From the NCBI RefSeq assembly GCF_003335585.1, contig NZ_QBFD01000015.1, positions 802,754 to 866,753 of the forward strand: a stretch of DNA of 64,000 nt. The letters are read 5' to 3'. Shown here in pieces: positions 8,263-17,607 of the stretch (its first letter is position 1; every line of letters starts with the position of its first letter). Below the pieces are notes generated by a model. That model was given only the letters and a program-made list of their open reading frames with translations. It was not told the DNA's origin and made no database searches. The translations under genes were made by a program, and so were the position numbers. Source of the stretch: Sulfitobacter sp. DFL-14 (GTDB lineage Bacteria > Pseudomonadota > Alphaproteobacteria > Rhodobacterales > Rhodobacteraceae).

Positions 8263-10346
8263 CAGGCGGCGATGACGCCGACAAGCGAAGGCCGGGCATC
8301 CAGACCGATCTCCTCGAAAGACAGGACGGGGTTGGAAATGCCCCTGGCGCGCATGACAGTGCGCAGAAACCGGCGGCGGCGCGTGTTGGTCACCAATGCT
8401 GCGTGGATTCCGTTTGCACTGGCGTCGCTCAGTTTCTGCGAGGCCCGCTCTGCCAGTTGGTTGAACAGATCGGGAGGCAGGGCGATATCCAGCCCTCTCT
8501 CCCCATCGACTTGATAGGTTGCAAAGGTGTCTTCCCACTCCGGCGCAAGCTGGATCAGGGGCAGCGTACCGTCGGGGCGTCGCATTTCCGCAACCAGCTG
8601 GAATCCCAGGCGTTGGCGAACATGTTCTACGATGGCTTCGGGTTGGGCATTTTGCCCGCGTGCTTCGGCAGTCGCCTCAAGGATAAGCGGCAGATTCCGG
8701 ATCGAAACCTGCTCATCCAGCAAGAGGCGCAAAACAGAATGCAGGACATCCACCGGGACCCTGTCGGGGATAAGCTCATCCAAGAGTTTTCGGTTGGCTT
8801 CCGACCTTGCCGGATCGGAGATATTAACCATCTCCGACAAGGTGCGCCGCAGTGATTTCAGGGTCAGCAACCTGCTGAAGTTCAGCTTGATCACTTCCAG
8901 CAGATGCGTGGCCAGAATTTCGGTCGGGGTCACCAGTGTCACGCCCGCAATCGCGGCCTCTTCCTGATCCTTGGCATTGATCCAGCGTGCCGGCGCGCCA
9001 TAGACCGGTTCAACGGTGTCGGTGCCGGGCGGGAGAATGCTGCGATCTTCCGGTGCAAGGGCAAGGATCTGATCGGGATTCAATTCAGCGCGCGCCTGTT
9101 CGACGCCCTGGATGCGCATGATATAGGTACCCATGGGCAGCCCCGGGTGATCGGTGAGCCTGATTTCTGGCAGGATCAACCCGAACACGGAGGCCACATG
9201 GGTGCGCATCTTGGCGATACGCGCATCGAGTCCTGTGCCCGGGTCCAGCACCATGTTCACAAGGTCCGGCGCAAATTCCACATGAATGTCGTCCAGCTCC
9301 AGAATGTCGCCAAGCGATCTTTCACGCGGTGCAGCATCATCCGCTGTGACAGTCGGCTGCGCGTCGCGTTCCTGCCGGTGTTTCCGGTAAATGAAATAGG
9401 CGGCAGCCGCGAGCGCGACACCCCCCAACATGAAGGGGACAAAAGGCAGGCCGGGAAACAGGCCGAAAGCGAACATGAGCACCGCCACCGTCGCCAGCGC
9501 GGAGGGATGTTTGCCAAGCTGGCTGAAAACGGCAAGGTCCGTGGCCCCCTGGGTTCCGCCCCGCGCCAGCAGCAGAGCGGAGGCGATGGAGATCACCACA
9601 GCCGGTATCTGGCTAACCAGCCCGTCGCCGACGGTGAGGATCGCATATGTTTCAAAGGCGGCCCCCAACGGCATGCCGTGGACGACAATCCCCATGACCA
9701 ACCCGGCGACAAGGTTAAGCAGGGTAATGAGGAGCCCTGCGATGGCATCGCCCTTCACAAATTTGGAGGCGCCGTCGAGCGACCCGAAAAATGTTGTTTC
9801 CTGCTGTTCCCTTTCGCGGCGGTCGCGGGCTTCTTCATGGGTGATGGCCCCAGCCGACATGTCACTGTCGATGGCCATCTGTTTGCCTGGCATCCCGTCC
9901 AGCGCGAAACGCGCGCCGACCTCGGCCATCCGCGTGGCGCCCTTGTTGATCACCATGAAATTGACGATCAACAGCACGCTGAAGACAACCAGACCCAGAA
10001 AGACGGAGCCGCCCATCACGAACTGGGCAAAGCTTTCGATCACGTTACCGGCTGCATCGGTGCCGGTATGGCCTTGCCCGATGATCAGCTTGGTCGAAGA
10101 TACGTTGAGCGAAAGGCGCAGCATCAGCGAGGCAAGCAGGATGGTCGGAAAGGCCGAAAAATCCAGCGGCCTTTCGATGAAGAGGGTCACGGTGAAAATA
10201 AGGATCGCCAGGGCAAAAGAGGCAGCAAGTCCGGTATCCAGAACCCAGGAGGGCATCGGAAGGATCATCATCACGATCACCGCCATCAGGGCGATGGCAA
10301 GCAGGATCGTCGGGCTGAATGCGTTTTCCCAGGTCAGAGACTTCAT
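8262..10346 (-). CDS. flhA: Flagellar export gate protein FlhA
   Basis: Large export-gate protein that docks chaperone-substrate complexes. It is 694 residues (E. coli 692), with eight membrane segments in the N-terminal half, the FHIPEP-type loop (FVMGGSVFLGLVVFSVL, then GARFALDGMPGKQMAID) and a C-terminal cytoplasmic domain (about 330-690). An ATG at 10370 is in frame, but MKSLTWENAF from 10346 matches the family start and has an AAGG-like sequence about 13 nt upstream. It heads the flhA-fliR-flhB operon. Confidence 0.96.
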   Translation of the reverse strand: MKSLTWENAFSPTILLAIALMAVIVMMILPMPSWVLDTGLAASFALAILIFTVTLFIERPLDFSAFPTILLASLMLRLSLNVSSTKLIIGQGHTGTDAAGNVIESFAQFVMGGSVFLGLVVFSVLLIVNFMVINKGATRMAEVGARFALDGMPGKQMAIDSDMSAGAITHEEARDRREREQQETTFFGSLDGASKFVKGDAIAGLLITLLNLVAGLVMGIVVHGMPLGAAFETYAILTVGDGLVSQIPAVVISIASALLLARGGTQGATDLAVFSQLGKHPSALATVAVLMFAFGLFPGLPFVPFMLGGVALAAAAYFIYRKHRQERDAQPTVTADDAAPRERSLGDILELDDIHVEFAPDLVNMVLDPGTGLDARIAKMRTHVASVFGLILPEIRLTDHPGLPMGTYIMRIQGVEQARAELNPDQILALAPEDRSILPPGTDTVEPVYGAPARWINAKDQEEAAIAGVTLVTPTEILATHLLEVIKLNFSRLLTLKSLRRTLSEMVNISDPARSEANRKLLDELIPDRVPVDVLHSVLRLLLDEQVSIRNLPLILEATAEARGQNAQPEAIVEHVRQRLGFQLVAEMRRPDGTLPLIQLAPEWEDTFATYQVDGERGLDIALPPDLFNQLAERASQKLSDASANGIHAALVTNTRRRRFLRTVMRARGISNPVLSFEEIGLDARPSLVGVIAA

Positions 10347-10500
10347 CAACCGGGCACACCTTTGCGGCATGAAGCCGTGCGGCGATCGTCGGGCAGGGTG
10401 GCATGCAACATTCTGCGTCTCCTCTTGGTCTCTACTGAGACTGGGAACACGCTAGATCGGTCTGGTTTATTTTTCGTAACCTTCGCCGGACAGCGGCAGG

Positions 10501-12789
10501 CTATTCAGCCTGTTCCTGCAGGCCGATCTGCAATTCGGGGGCCTGCAGCATTTCCGACAGCACCCGGCGTGCATTGACACTTTCCTGCAGCGCATCGGAA
10601 CTGCGCGCCAGCATCCCTTCATTTTCCGGATCAGGCTCGGCCGGTTGGGCGGCCACCATGGCCACCGGACCGAATATTGGCGTCTCCTCCGGTGTGAGGG
10701 ATTGCCAGTCATTTGCAAGCCAAGCCGTTTTCACCGCCTCTTGTGGACGTTCGGCAAGCATGAACAGGTGGTGCGCTTCCTCCAAAGCGCCGGACATGCG
10801 CTGAGCCTGCGCCCGCAAAAGATCCTCTTGCGCGCCTTCAAGACCCAGCAAAGCAGCGCGTGCCATGGCAGGGCGTTCAAGGCTCAATGAGATCCGCGCG
10901 GCAAGGACTTGCCGGGTTCTGTTCCGTGGGCTTTCGGGGATCATCGCGACGACGCTCTGGGCAGCATGCCCAAACCCCAGCGCAAGGTATCGCTCCGCGA
11001 TCTTCAGCTTTGTTGTCAGGGGCACCAGTGCAATATGTTCCTCGGTTTGCCTGAACATATGGTCCAGAAACACGAGATCATCAGCCGTTTCGGCCGTCTC
11101 TTTCAGCAGCTGGGCGCGCAGGTTGCCGGATGCGGTATCCTGCTGATCGCCCCCCAATGCGCGGGTTGCGGCAAAGGCCCGGTCGAACTGGCCGGATTTG
11201 GCAAGCGCTAGCACGTGGGCGCGCCGCAACTCCGGCCCCAGTTCTGTTTCCCGAAGCTCCTGTGCATAGGCTTCTATCAGTCCGGCGGTGTCATGGCTGA
11301 TTGGTTGATTGTCGCGCAGTTGCGCGTTGACCAGCGCAATCAGGGCCCGGGGTGATTGTGCGGAATTGTCGTCGATCAGATCTTCCAACTGGGTTTTCGC
11401 CTGGTCGGTCTGCCCGGCGTCAAGACTGGCTTCGGCCTGGGCAAAGCGCCCTGCCGTGGACAGGGGTTCGGGCAGCCTTTCCACACTGCGCAGCGCCAGG
11501 GATGCGGCTGCCGAATCCCCGTATTCAAGCAGCCTCTTGCTCAGTTCCGGGGCGAGGAACCTGCGCAGATGCACGGGCAACCGGTTCAGCGCCAGCAATG
11601 CCGGCGCGGGATCAAGCGAACCGGCAAAATCGAGCCGCTCCTTCGCCAGGAACGACCAGAGTGCGATATCCGTCTCGCAGGCAAGCATGGAACGGAAATA
11701 TGCGGAGTCAGACGTGCGACCCTCTTCGAGGATCTCCGATATTCCGACCAGGATGCGGTTTTCCCGCGCCAGAGCCGAATTCAGCATGAGGATCTGGCGG
11801 GCCTCTGCCCCGAAGCCGTGATAAATGTAAGTCCGGGCAAGGCGCAAGGCGACCGCAGTATCCAGCCTGTCGAATTCTCCGAACAGCTGGGCGCGGGCGG
11901 TGCCGATTTGTGTGTTGAAATCTGTATCTTCGCTCCAGGTGCCGATGCCCACTTCATCCTCCTGAGGACATAATGCGCCCGTGGCGGACAGGCGGTTCCT
12001 GACTGTGTTTGCGGTGTCCGGGACATCCATGCTGTTGCTGATCCGCATGTTCCGGACCGCATCGGGCAGGTCCTCCGGCAGGATGGTTTGATTTTCCAGG
12101 TGATCATCCAGGCTGGATGTTTCCTTTTGCAGCGGCAGGGCTTTCCGAGGATGGAACGGTCCCGCGCCTTGGAGAATGCCTCGTGTTGCGGCGCTGCCGA
12201 TCTCTTGCGCCAGCTGTTTCTGGACCTCGCTCAGCAGTTCAAGCTCCTGATCTGACGGGGCTTTACGCGCAAGGGGGGCATGGGGCCGCTGTGTCGCGGG
12301 TACCAGATCCGGCAGGGCCCCGGAAGCATCTGGTTTCTTCCTTGGCTGCGACGCGTCCGCTGTCGCGACCTTAATTGTGTTTGCCTTCGTGTCATCCGAT
12401 TCGCGCAGCAAAGGCAGGGCCGTTTCGACATCCTTGTCCAGAATATCGATGGCAACGTATTGGGTGCCAACCGCAAAGGCAGCGACATTGCAATCGCAGC
12501 CAAGTGCCAGGGTCAGCGTATTTCCATCCTGCGAGAGACGGGCAATGCGGTCTCTGGTGATCCTGTTGTAAACGCCAGTGGTGTCAAACCCCTCATCTTG
12601 CCCATCCAGGGTGAGGATGACCTTGCCCCCGGTCTTTTCTGCCCGCCAGGTTACCCCTTCGGGGAAGCTGGCGACCAGGCGCGTGAACCTCCCGTGTTCC
12701 CCCGATTGCAGCCCGGAAGGCGCCGTAATTCCGACCTGGGGAAACAGCAGAAGACAAAGAGCAAGGCAAAACCCCCGCAGGAAGGTCAT
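10501..12789 (-). CDS. Exported helical-repeat protein of unknown function
   Basis: A 762-residue protein that I do not recognise as a named family. It begins with a clear Sec signal peptide (MTFLRGFCLALCLLLFPQVGITA). A beta-rich stretch (about residues 30-115, with FTRLVASFPEGVTWRAEKTG) resembles an AMIN-like or wall-binding domain. A low-complexity linker follows, then a long alpha-helical repeat region (about 310-700, Ala/Leu/Arg-rich, SEL1/TPR-like spacing). It starts 2 bp after motA and is probably co-transcribed, so a periplasmic motor or stator accessory role, as for rhizobial MotC, is plausible. That role is inferred from position only. Confidence 0.6.
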   Translation of the reverse strand: MTFLRGFCLALCLLLFPQVGITAPSGLQSGEHGRFTRLVASFPEGVTWRAEKTGGKVILTLDGQDEGFDTTGVYNRITRDRIARLSQDGNTLTLALGCDCNVAAFAVGTQYVAIDILDKDVETALPLLRESDDTKANTIKVATADASQPRKKPDASGALPDLVPATQRPHAPLARKAPSDQELELLSEVQKQLAQEIGSAATRGILQGAGPFHPRKALPLQKETSSLDDHLENQTILPEDLPDAVRNMRISNSMDVPDTANTVRNRLSATGALCPQEDEVGIGTWSEDTDFNTQIGTARAQLFGEFDRLDTAVALRLARTYIYHGFGAEARQILMLNSALARENRILVGISEILEEGRTSDSAYFRSMLACETDIALWSFLAKERLDFAGSLDPAPALLALNRLPVHLRRFLAPELSKRLLEYGDSAAASLALRSVERLPEPLSTAGRFAQAEASLDAGQTDQAKTQLEDLIDDNSAQSPRALIALVNAQLRDNQPISHDTAGLIEAYAQELRETELGPELRRAHVLALAKSGQFDRAFAATRALGGDQQDTASGNLRAQLLKETAETADDLVFLDHMFRQTEEHIALVPLTTKLKIAERYLALGFGHAAQSVVAMIPESPRNRTRQVLAARISLSLERPAMARAALLGLEGAQEDLLRAQAQRMSGALEEAHHLFMLAERPQEAVKTAWLANDWQSLTPEETPIFGPVAMVAAQPAEPDPENEGMLARSSDALQESVNARRVLSEMLQAPELQIGLQEQAE

Positions 12790-12791
12790 CG

Positions 12792-13661
12792 CTACGCGGC
12801 CTCCTGTTTCACGGCTTTCAATGCTTCTTCAAGGTCAGAGAAACTGGGCCGGCAATGCGACGGCGTATTCTGCCGTCCGACCTCAATACAGATGTTGGTG
12901 GCGTGATTGTGCAGATTTGCGACCAGCACCTCGCGGATCAGCTGATAGAAATGCTGCTCGTCTTCGACGACGTCCTTGACCTTCGCTGCAAATGGCCCAA
13001 CCAGGCCATAGGCCAGGAAAACACCCAGAAAGGTACCGACCAGCGCCCCGCCGATCAGTTTACCCAGGATTTCAGGCGGTTGGTCGATCGAGGCCATCGT
13101 CTTGATCACACCCAGGACCGCTGCGACGATACCAAGGGCCGGCAGGCCGTCGGCAATTGTCTGCAGGGCGTGACTCGAATGCAACGCGTGATGCGCATTC
13201 GCATCCATCCGCTTTTCCAGAACCTCCTCGACCTGATGCGGATCATCGTAATTCATCGAGGCGGAGCGCATCGTGTCACAGATCAGGGCAATCGCCTCCT
13301 TGTCCGTCAAAATGCGGGGATATTTCGAGAAAATCGACGAATCTGCCGGCGCTTCGATATGTTCCTCGATGGCGACCGGGTTTTGTCGGGCAAGTCTGAT
13401 CAGTTCAAACAGGAGGCACAGCAAGTCACGATAATCACTGTGTTTCCACTTCGGTCCCTTGAAGACCTTTCCGATGTCCTTGATCGTATGTTTGACGGCC
13501 GCGCCGTCATTGCTGATCAAAAAGGCACCCACGGCGGCTCCGCCGATCATCGTCATCTCGAAAGGCAGCGATTTCAAGATGATCCCCATCTTGCCTCCCG
13601 CGGCAAGATATCCGCCAAAGACCATGACAAAGATCGTGATAATGCCGATGATACCTATCAT
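12792..13661 (-). CDS. motA: Flagellar motor stator protein MotA
   Basis: Proton-channel stator subunit in the inner membrane, partner of MotB (24986-25837). It has 289 residues (E. coli 295), with four membrane segments, the N-terminal GGYLAAGG motif, a large cytoplasmic loop with charged residues for rotor contact (DYRDLLCLLFELIRLARQ) and the signature GIVAAVLGVIKTM followed by GTFLGVFLAYGLVGPFA. Unlike in enteric bacteria, motA and motB are not adjacent but 11 kb apart. Confidence 0.96.
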   Translation of the reverse strand: MIGIIGIITIFVMVFGGYLAAGGKMGIILKSLPFEMTMIGGAAVGAFLISNDGAAVKHTIKDIGKVFKGPKWKHSDYRDLLCLLFELIRLARQNPVAIEEHIEAPADSSIFSKYPRILTDKEAIALICDTMRSASMNYDDPHQVEEVLEKRMDANAHHALHSSHALQTIADGLPALGIVAAVLGVIKTMASIDQPPEILGKLIGGALVGTFLGVFLAYGLVGPFAAKVKDVVEDEQHFYQLIREVLVANLHNHATNICIEVGRQNTPSHCRPSFSDLEEALKAVKQEAA

Positions 13662-13765
13662 GACGCGTCCCCCGGAACAGATTTCTCGCTAAGCCGATTT
13701 TCCGCAGCATCCCAAAGAGGGGTTAAGAATCCCTCATCCAGCTCAGGATTTGGGCGCAGTTGCAT
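13658..13765 (-). CDS. Possible small ORF overlapping motE and motA
   Basis: A 35-codon frame starting at ATG 13765 inside the motE 3' end. It stops in an ATGA overlap with the motA start, so it could couple motE and motA translation. The product would be acidic and amphipathic (NPELDEGFLTPLWDAAENR). No family is recognised and it may be a chance frame, but the stop position exactly at the motA start is notable. Confidence 0.25.
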   Translation of the reverse strand: MQLRPNPELDEGFLTPLWDAAENRLSEKSVPGDAS

Positions 13766-14363
13766 TTCGCCCCGCCAGAATGACGCTGATTGAATAGGCG
13801 GCTTCCGGCGACAACCCGGCCAGAACCGACGCCGCTGCATCGGGGCGCATCCGCCCCAGGAAGCCTGCGGCGAAATCGGGCTCCATGGCTTCAAACAGGA
13901 CCGCGGCATCCTTGGGCTTCATGTTTTCGTAAACCGTTGTCAGCCGCGAGAGGTCTTTTTCGGCGGCCCCATCCGCAAGTGCCAGGGTACGGCGCAGGTT
14001 TTCTTCCATCTGTGCCAGGGCTGCCATCCGCTTTGCGATTTCCGAATCCGCGACAGAAAGCGCCTTGCTGCGCATGGCGATTTTTTCTTCCCGTTGGGCA
14101 ATGCGCGCTTCCCGTTCCCGCAGGGCGCTCAGCAAGCGGCCCATTTCCACGCGGTCCATCTGGCCCGGTTCGTCCACAGGGGGTTCCACCAGCACCTCCT
14201 CTTCCTCTGCATGGGCCGGGGCCGAGACTGCTTCGGCAACGGCCGATCCCGCCTCGGAACCCAGCCTGAGGATTGCAGAGGCGCTCAGGAGCGCGGCGAT
14301 GATCATCACGGTGCCGCGTCCGTTCCGCTTCAAGCCCGGTTTTGCCTTGCGTTTCAATTTCAT
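13743..14363 (-). CDS. motE: MotE-like motility chaperone with MgtE-N-like domain
   Basis: A 206-residue protein with a basic N-terminus, one membrane or signal segment (VMIIAALLSASAILRL), a periplasmic coiled coil (about 75-135, LREREARIAQREEKIAMR) and a C-terminal helical domain (MKPKDAAVLFEAMEPDFAAGFLGRM is split here as two helices). The last part is characteristic of MgtE-N/FliG-like repeats. This is the architecture of rhizobial MotE, a periplasmic chaperone of motility proteins. It starts within the stop of the upstream membrane protein (ATGA) and lies next to motA. Confidence 0.75.
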   Translation of the reverse strand: MKLKRKAKPGLKRNGRGTVMIIAALLSASAILRLGSEAGSAVAEAVSAPAHAEEEEVLVEPPVDEPGQMDRVEMGRLLSALREREARIAQREEKIAMRSKALSVADSEIAKRMAALAQMEENLRRTLALADGAAEKDLSRLTTVYENMKPKDAAVLFEAMEPDFAAGFLGRMRPDAAASVLAGLSPEAAYSISVILAGRNATAPKS

Positions 14364-14755
14364 GCCGACCCCCCAAGTCGATGCCGCGTGAACATGGGTT
14401 CAGAAGATTTCGGCGGCATTTCGGCCTGTTTCGGGGATGCCTCATGCGCTTCCGCCCGGGGCTTCGGCGCGTCCGGGATATCATGCAGGGAGGCCATCTG
14501 AAGCTCCAGTTTCTGCGCGCTTTTTTCCGCCCGGCCCGTCAGCTCCGTGAGGGTTGCAGCAGACTGGTTTGCCGCTGCCTGCGCTGCTGTCAGGGTCCTG
14601 GTCAAGTCATCCACCTGGGCAGACAGGACAGCCACCGCACCGCCGACACCTTTTTCAAGATCGTTGAAGCGGTTCAACCGGCGCCCCAGAATGAAACAGT
14701 AAAATCCCGCCGCCAAAGCGCCGGATGCCAAAAGAATGTCGGCAATTATATCCAT
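14360..14755 (-). CDS. Small membrane-anchored coiled-coil protein of flagellar locus
   Basis: A 131-residue protein with one N-terminal membrane segment (DIIADILLASGALAAGFYC), a coiled coil (about 30-90) and a Pro/Glu-rich tail. Proteins of this type (DUF6468-like) recur in alphaproteobacterial flagellar clusters between fliL and motE, but their role is unknown. The stop overlaps the motE start (ATGA) and fliL ends 10 bp upstream, so it belongs to the fliL-motE-motA operon. Confidence 0.6.
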   Translation of the reverse strand: MDIIADILLASGALAAGFYCFILGRRLNRFNDLEKGVGGAVAVLSAQVDDLTRTLTAAQAAANQSAATLTELTGRAEKSAQKLELQMASLHDIPDAPKPRAEAHEASPKQAEMPPKSSEPMFTRHRLGGSA

Positions 14756-14765
14756 CTCATCCTCC

Positions 14766-15251
14766 TCAATTCAGAACGAATTCCATGATCAACAGGTCGT
14801 TTACATGGCCTGCCCCCGTCACCACCTGCACCCGCCGCAGCATCTGCGCACGCAATCGGGTCAAGGCTGACGGATCTTCGATATCGGCCACTTCGAGTGC
14901 CCGCAGATAGGAGTTGAGCACATCCATGACGCGCGGCAGCAGCTTTTCCACCTCAGCCTGCGAATCGGGCGTGGTTTCAAGCTGGGCGCGAAATTTCAGG
15001 TGCTGATTCTGGCTGGGTGGCCGCAGGGAAATGACAAGTGGATCGATCGCAACGTAAGCGACATCTGCCGATGATGCCTTTGTCGTTGCCTCGGCTGGAT
15101 CGTGATGTGCGTCAGCGCCGAGAATCATGCCGGACCAGGTTGCGTAAAATCCGCCCCCCGCACCGGTCAGGGCCATCACCAGCCCCAGTATCAAAGGCAT
15201 CTTTGATGCCTTTTTCGGAGGTGTTTCGGTTTCTTCCTCGGTCTCGGACAT
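14766..15251 (-). CDS. fliL: Flagellar basal body-associated protein FliL
   Basis: Canonical FliL of 161 residues. It has an acidic cytoplasmic N-terminus (MSETEEETETPPKK), one membrane segment (PLILGLVMALTGAGGGFYA) and a periplasmic stomatin-like domain with YVAIDPLVISLRPPSQNQHL and a C-terminus (VVTGAGHVNDLLIMEFVLN) typical of the family. An in-frame GTG at 15278 is less likely than ATG 15251. It is divergent from fliF with a CtrA-like box between them. It heads the motA/motE operon, which fits a stator role. Confidence 0.92.
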   Translation of the reverse strand: MSETEEETETPPKKASKMPLILGLVMALTGAGGGFYATWSGMILGADAHHDPAEATTKASSADVAYVAIDPLVISLRPPSQNQHLKFRAQLETTPDSQAEVEKLLPRVMDVLNSYLRALEVADIEDPSALTRLRAQMLRRVQVVTGAGHVNDLLIMEFVLN

Positions 15252-15297
15252 GACGTTTCCAATTTCTGGGTCAGTCACGTCTATAGCCCCGTTTGCA

Positions 15298-15312
15298 CTA
15301 ACCGATTGTTAA
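15298..15312. promoter_or_regulatory. CtrA-like box between fliL and fliF
   Basis: CTAA-N7-TTAA, matching the CtrA consensus at 7 of 8 positions. It sits in the divergent gap, 47 bp from the fliL start and about 60 bp from the fliF start. It could control the stator operon and the fliF-fliH-fliN-fliP operon together. Confidence 0.55.
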
Positions 15313-15373
15313 GCCCAATCGTTCATTGCTGTTTCCAGTGTCGGGCAGAATGCGTGACGGGACGGAGGCGAAT

Positions 15374-17005
15374 GTGCAGCAAGTACTGAATGTCTGGACG
15401 GGGCTGAACCTGCGCCGTCAGATCATCGTGATCCTCGCGACGGTGGCGATGTTCTTTGCTGTATTGGCCATGTCACGCATGGCGTCGCAACCCAGCATGA
15501 CGCTACTTTATGCCGGGCTGGAAAGTGGTGCGGCGGGGGATGTCGTCCGGGCGTTGGAGCAGCGCGGCGTCGCATTCGACGTGCGCGGCGGGTCCATTTT
15601 TGTCGATTCGGACGAACGGGATCAATTGCGTCTGACCTTGGCGAGCGAAGGTCTGCCTGCCAATGGCAATCGCGGCTATGAACTGCTCGACAGTCTTACC
15701 GGGTTCGGGACCACCAGCCAGATGTTCGATGCCGCCTACTGGCGCGCGAAGGAGGGGGAATTGGCCCGCACCATCGTGGCTAACCCCCAGATCGCAATGG
15801 CACGGGTCCATATTGCGTCGACAGGCTCCAACCCGTTTCAGCGGGGCGTCACCCCGAAAGCGTCGGTGTCGTTGACCCCGAATGGCGGGCCAATCACTGC
15901 CGCACAAGCCAAGGCGGTGCGCTATCTCGTGTCCTCGGCAGTTGCCGGTCTTTCGCCGGACGATGTGGCGGTGATTGATGCGAATGGCGCCCTGCTGGGT
16001 CAGGCGGACGAGGTGGTTCCCGCCATTGGTGGCGATGACAAGGCGCAGGTCCTGCGGGACCGTGTCCAGCGCCTGCTTGAGGCGCGCGTCGGTTTCGGAA
16101 ACGCGGTTGTCGAGGTCAGCGTCGACACGGTGACGGAAAGTGAGGCGATCCGCGAACGGATCTTCGATCCGGAGAGCCGGGTCGCGATCAGCACCGACAC
16201 GGAAGAACGCAACAACAGTTCCTCTGATGCGGGCGGCGGCGATGTCACCGTCGCCAGCAACCTGCCGGATCAGGAAGGTGGTGGGGGGGAAAACTCAAGC
16301 TCACAAAACACCGAAACCCGCGAGCGGATCAATTACGAAGTTTCCGAGACCGAGCGTGAAGTTGTGCGGTCTCCGGGTGCGATCAAGCGGGTAACAGTGG
16401 CGGTTCTGGTCAATCATGCGACGGTCACAAATGAAGCCGGTGAACAACTCACCTCGCCCCGCGATGACACCGAAATTGAGGCGCTGCGCGAGCTGGTTTC
16501 CTCTGCCGTCGGCTATAACGAGGCGCGGGGCGACATCATCACCATCAAGTCCATGGCGCTCCAGTCTGTCCCGATCAATGGCACAACGGCAGAAAGCTCA
16601 TTCCTGAGCAAACTGGATATTGATCTGATGTCGGCGATCCAGATGGCGATACTGGCCGTTGTCACCTTGATCCTGGGATTGTTCGTGGTGCGTCCGGTGC
16701 TGTCCCGGTCACGGATCGATGCCGACGCGCCGGTTCCGGCCTTGCCCGCTGCCAACCGGCAGGACGCCTCCGATGGTGCGACGGCCCTGTCCGGCGAGGT
16801 GACAGGGGATGATTTCGAACTGCCCGACCTTGAGGTTGGAAACGGCTTTGGCGGCGATCTGGCGCCACTGCCGGACCTGCCGATGATGAGCGCCGAATCG
16901 TCGGACGACCCGGTCCAGCGCCTGCGACATATGATCGGGGAAAGGCAGGAGGAAACCGTCGAGATTCTGCGCAGCTGGCTTGAAGAGAAGGAGGAGCGCG
17001 CTTGA
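15374..17005 (+). CDS. fliF: Flagellar MS-ring protein FliF
   Basis: Forms the MS ring in the inner membrane, the base on which the rod and C ring assemble. The protein is 543 residues from GTG 15374. That start has a perfect GGAGG five bases upstream and gives MQQVLNVWTGLNLRRQ, while an in-frame ATG at 15350 lacks a Shine-Dalgarno. N-terminal and C-terminal membrane segments flank the YscJ/FliF periplasmic domains (PSMTLLYAGLE is the usual start of the first). The C-terminal acidic tail binds FliG, which is not encoded in the window. Confidence 0.95.
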   Translation: MQQVLNVWTGLNLRRQIIVILATVAMFFAVLAMSRMASQPSMTLLYAGLESGAAGDVVRALEQRGVAFDVRGGSIFVDSDERDQLRLTLASEGLPANGNRGYELLDSLTGFGTTSQMFDAAYWRAKEGELARTIVANPQIAMARVHIASTGSNPFQRGVTPKASVSLTPNGGPITAAQAKAVRYLVSSAVAGLSPDDVAVIDANGALLGQADEVVPAIGGDDKAQVLRDRVQRLLEARVGFGNAVVEVSVDTVTESEAIRERIFDPESRVAISTDTEERNNSSSDAGGGDVTVASNLPDQEGGGGENSSSQNTETRERINYEVSETEREVVRSPGAIKRVTVAVLVNHATVTNEAGEQLTSPRDDTEIEALRELVSSAVGYNEARGDIITIKSMALQSVPINGTTAESSFLSKLDIDLMSAIQMAILAVVTLILGLFVVRPVLSRSRIDADAPVPALPAANRQDASDGATALSGEVTGDDFELPDLEVGNGFGGDLAPLPDLPMMSAESSDDPVQRLRHMIGERQEETVEILRSWLEEKEERA

Positions 17006-17607
17006 TGTCGATCAACCATCTCTACAGTGATTTTGGCGCGTCGCGGAACGACCGCGAGCCGACGGATAGCGGGGCGCATGACGATCAGGAAGAAGAAGCC
17101 AATCTTGCCGCTTTCGAGAAAGGATATCAGGCGGGTTGGGATGATGCGACCAGGGCGCATGAGGACAGCCGGCAGGCGACGCTATCTGAACTGTCCCAGA
17201 CGTTCCAGGACATGTCCTTTACCTATCAAGAGGTCTTTTCCAAAGTTACCCTCGCCATGCGGCCCTTGTTGACCTCGATTGTTACCAAGCTGTTGCCGGA
17301 GGCCGCCCGGCAATCAATGGGTGCGCATATCCTTGCGGAAGTATCTGGCCTTCTGAAATCGCAAAGTGATGGTATTTGCGAAATTGTTGTGACGCCGGAT
17401 GCCCTTCCTGTTGTGGAAGATATCGCAAGTAGAGCGCCGCAACTGCCGTTCCAATTCTCCACCGATCCGGATCTGAGCGGTGGACGGGCGTTCATCCGGA
17501 ATGGCGATGCCGAAAGGGAAATCGATCTGGAGTCGGTCCAGCGGAGCATCGCAGAGGCCGTCGAGGCATTTTTTGAGCAAACCGAAAGAGACCTGCAACA
17601 TGGATGA
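17005..17607 (+). CDS. fliH: Flagellar assembly protein FliH-like
   Basis: A 200-residue protein with an acidic N-terminus, the FliH-type motif FEKGYQAGWDD (about residues 35-45), a helical middle and a C-terminal domain (TDPDLSGGRAFIRNGDAEREID) like the V-ATPase-E-like domain of FliH, the peripheral stalk that regulates FliI. It is coupled to fliF (TGATG) and overlaps fliN by 8 bp. Similarity to enteric FliH is low, as usual in alphaproteobacteria. Confidence 0.8.
   Translation: MSINHLYSDFGASRNDREPTDSGAHDDQEEEANLAAFEKGYQAGWDDATRAHEDSRQATLSELSQTFQDMSFTYQEVFSKVTLAMRPLLTSIVTKLLPEAARQSMGAHILAEVSGLLKSQSDGICEIVVTPDALPVVEDIASRAPQLPFQFSTDPDLSGGRAFIRNGDAEREIDLESVQRSIAEAVEAFFEQTERDLQHG

Noticed and set aside
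8904-10577. A 557-codon plus-strand frame over flhA
   Set aside because: It is antisense to flhA, has shadow-like composition and no Shine-Dalgarno.
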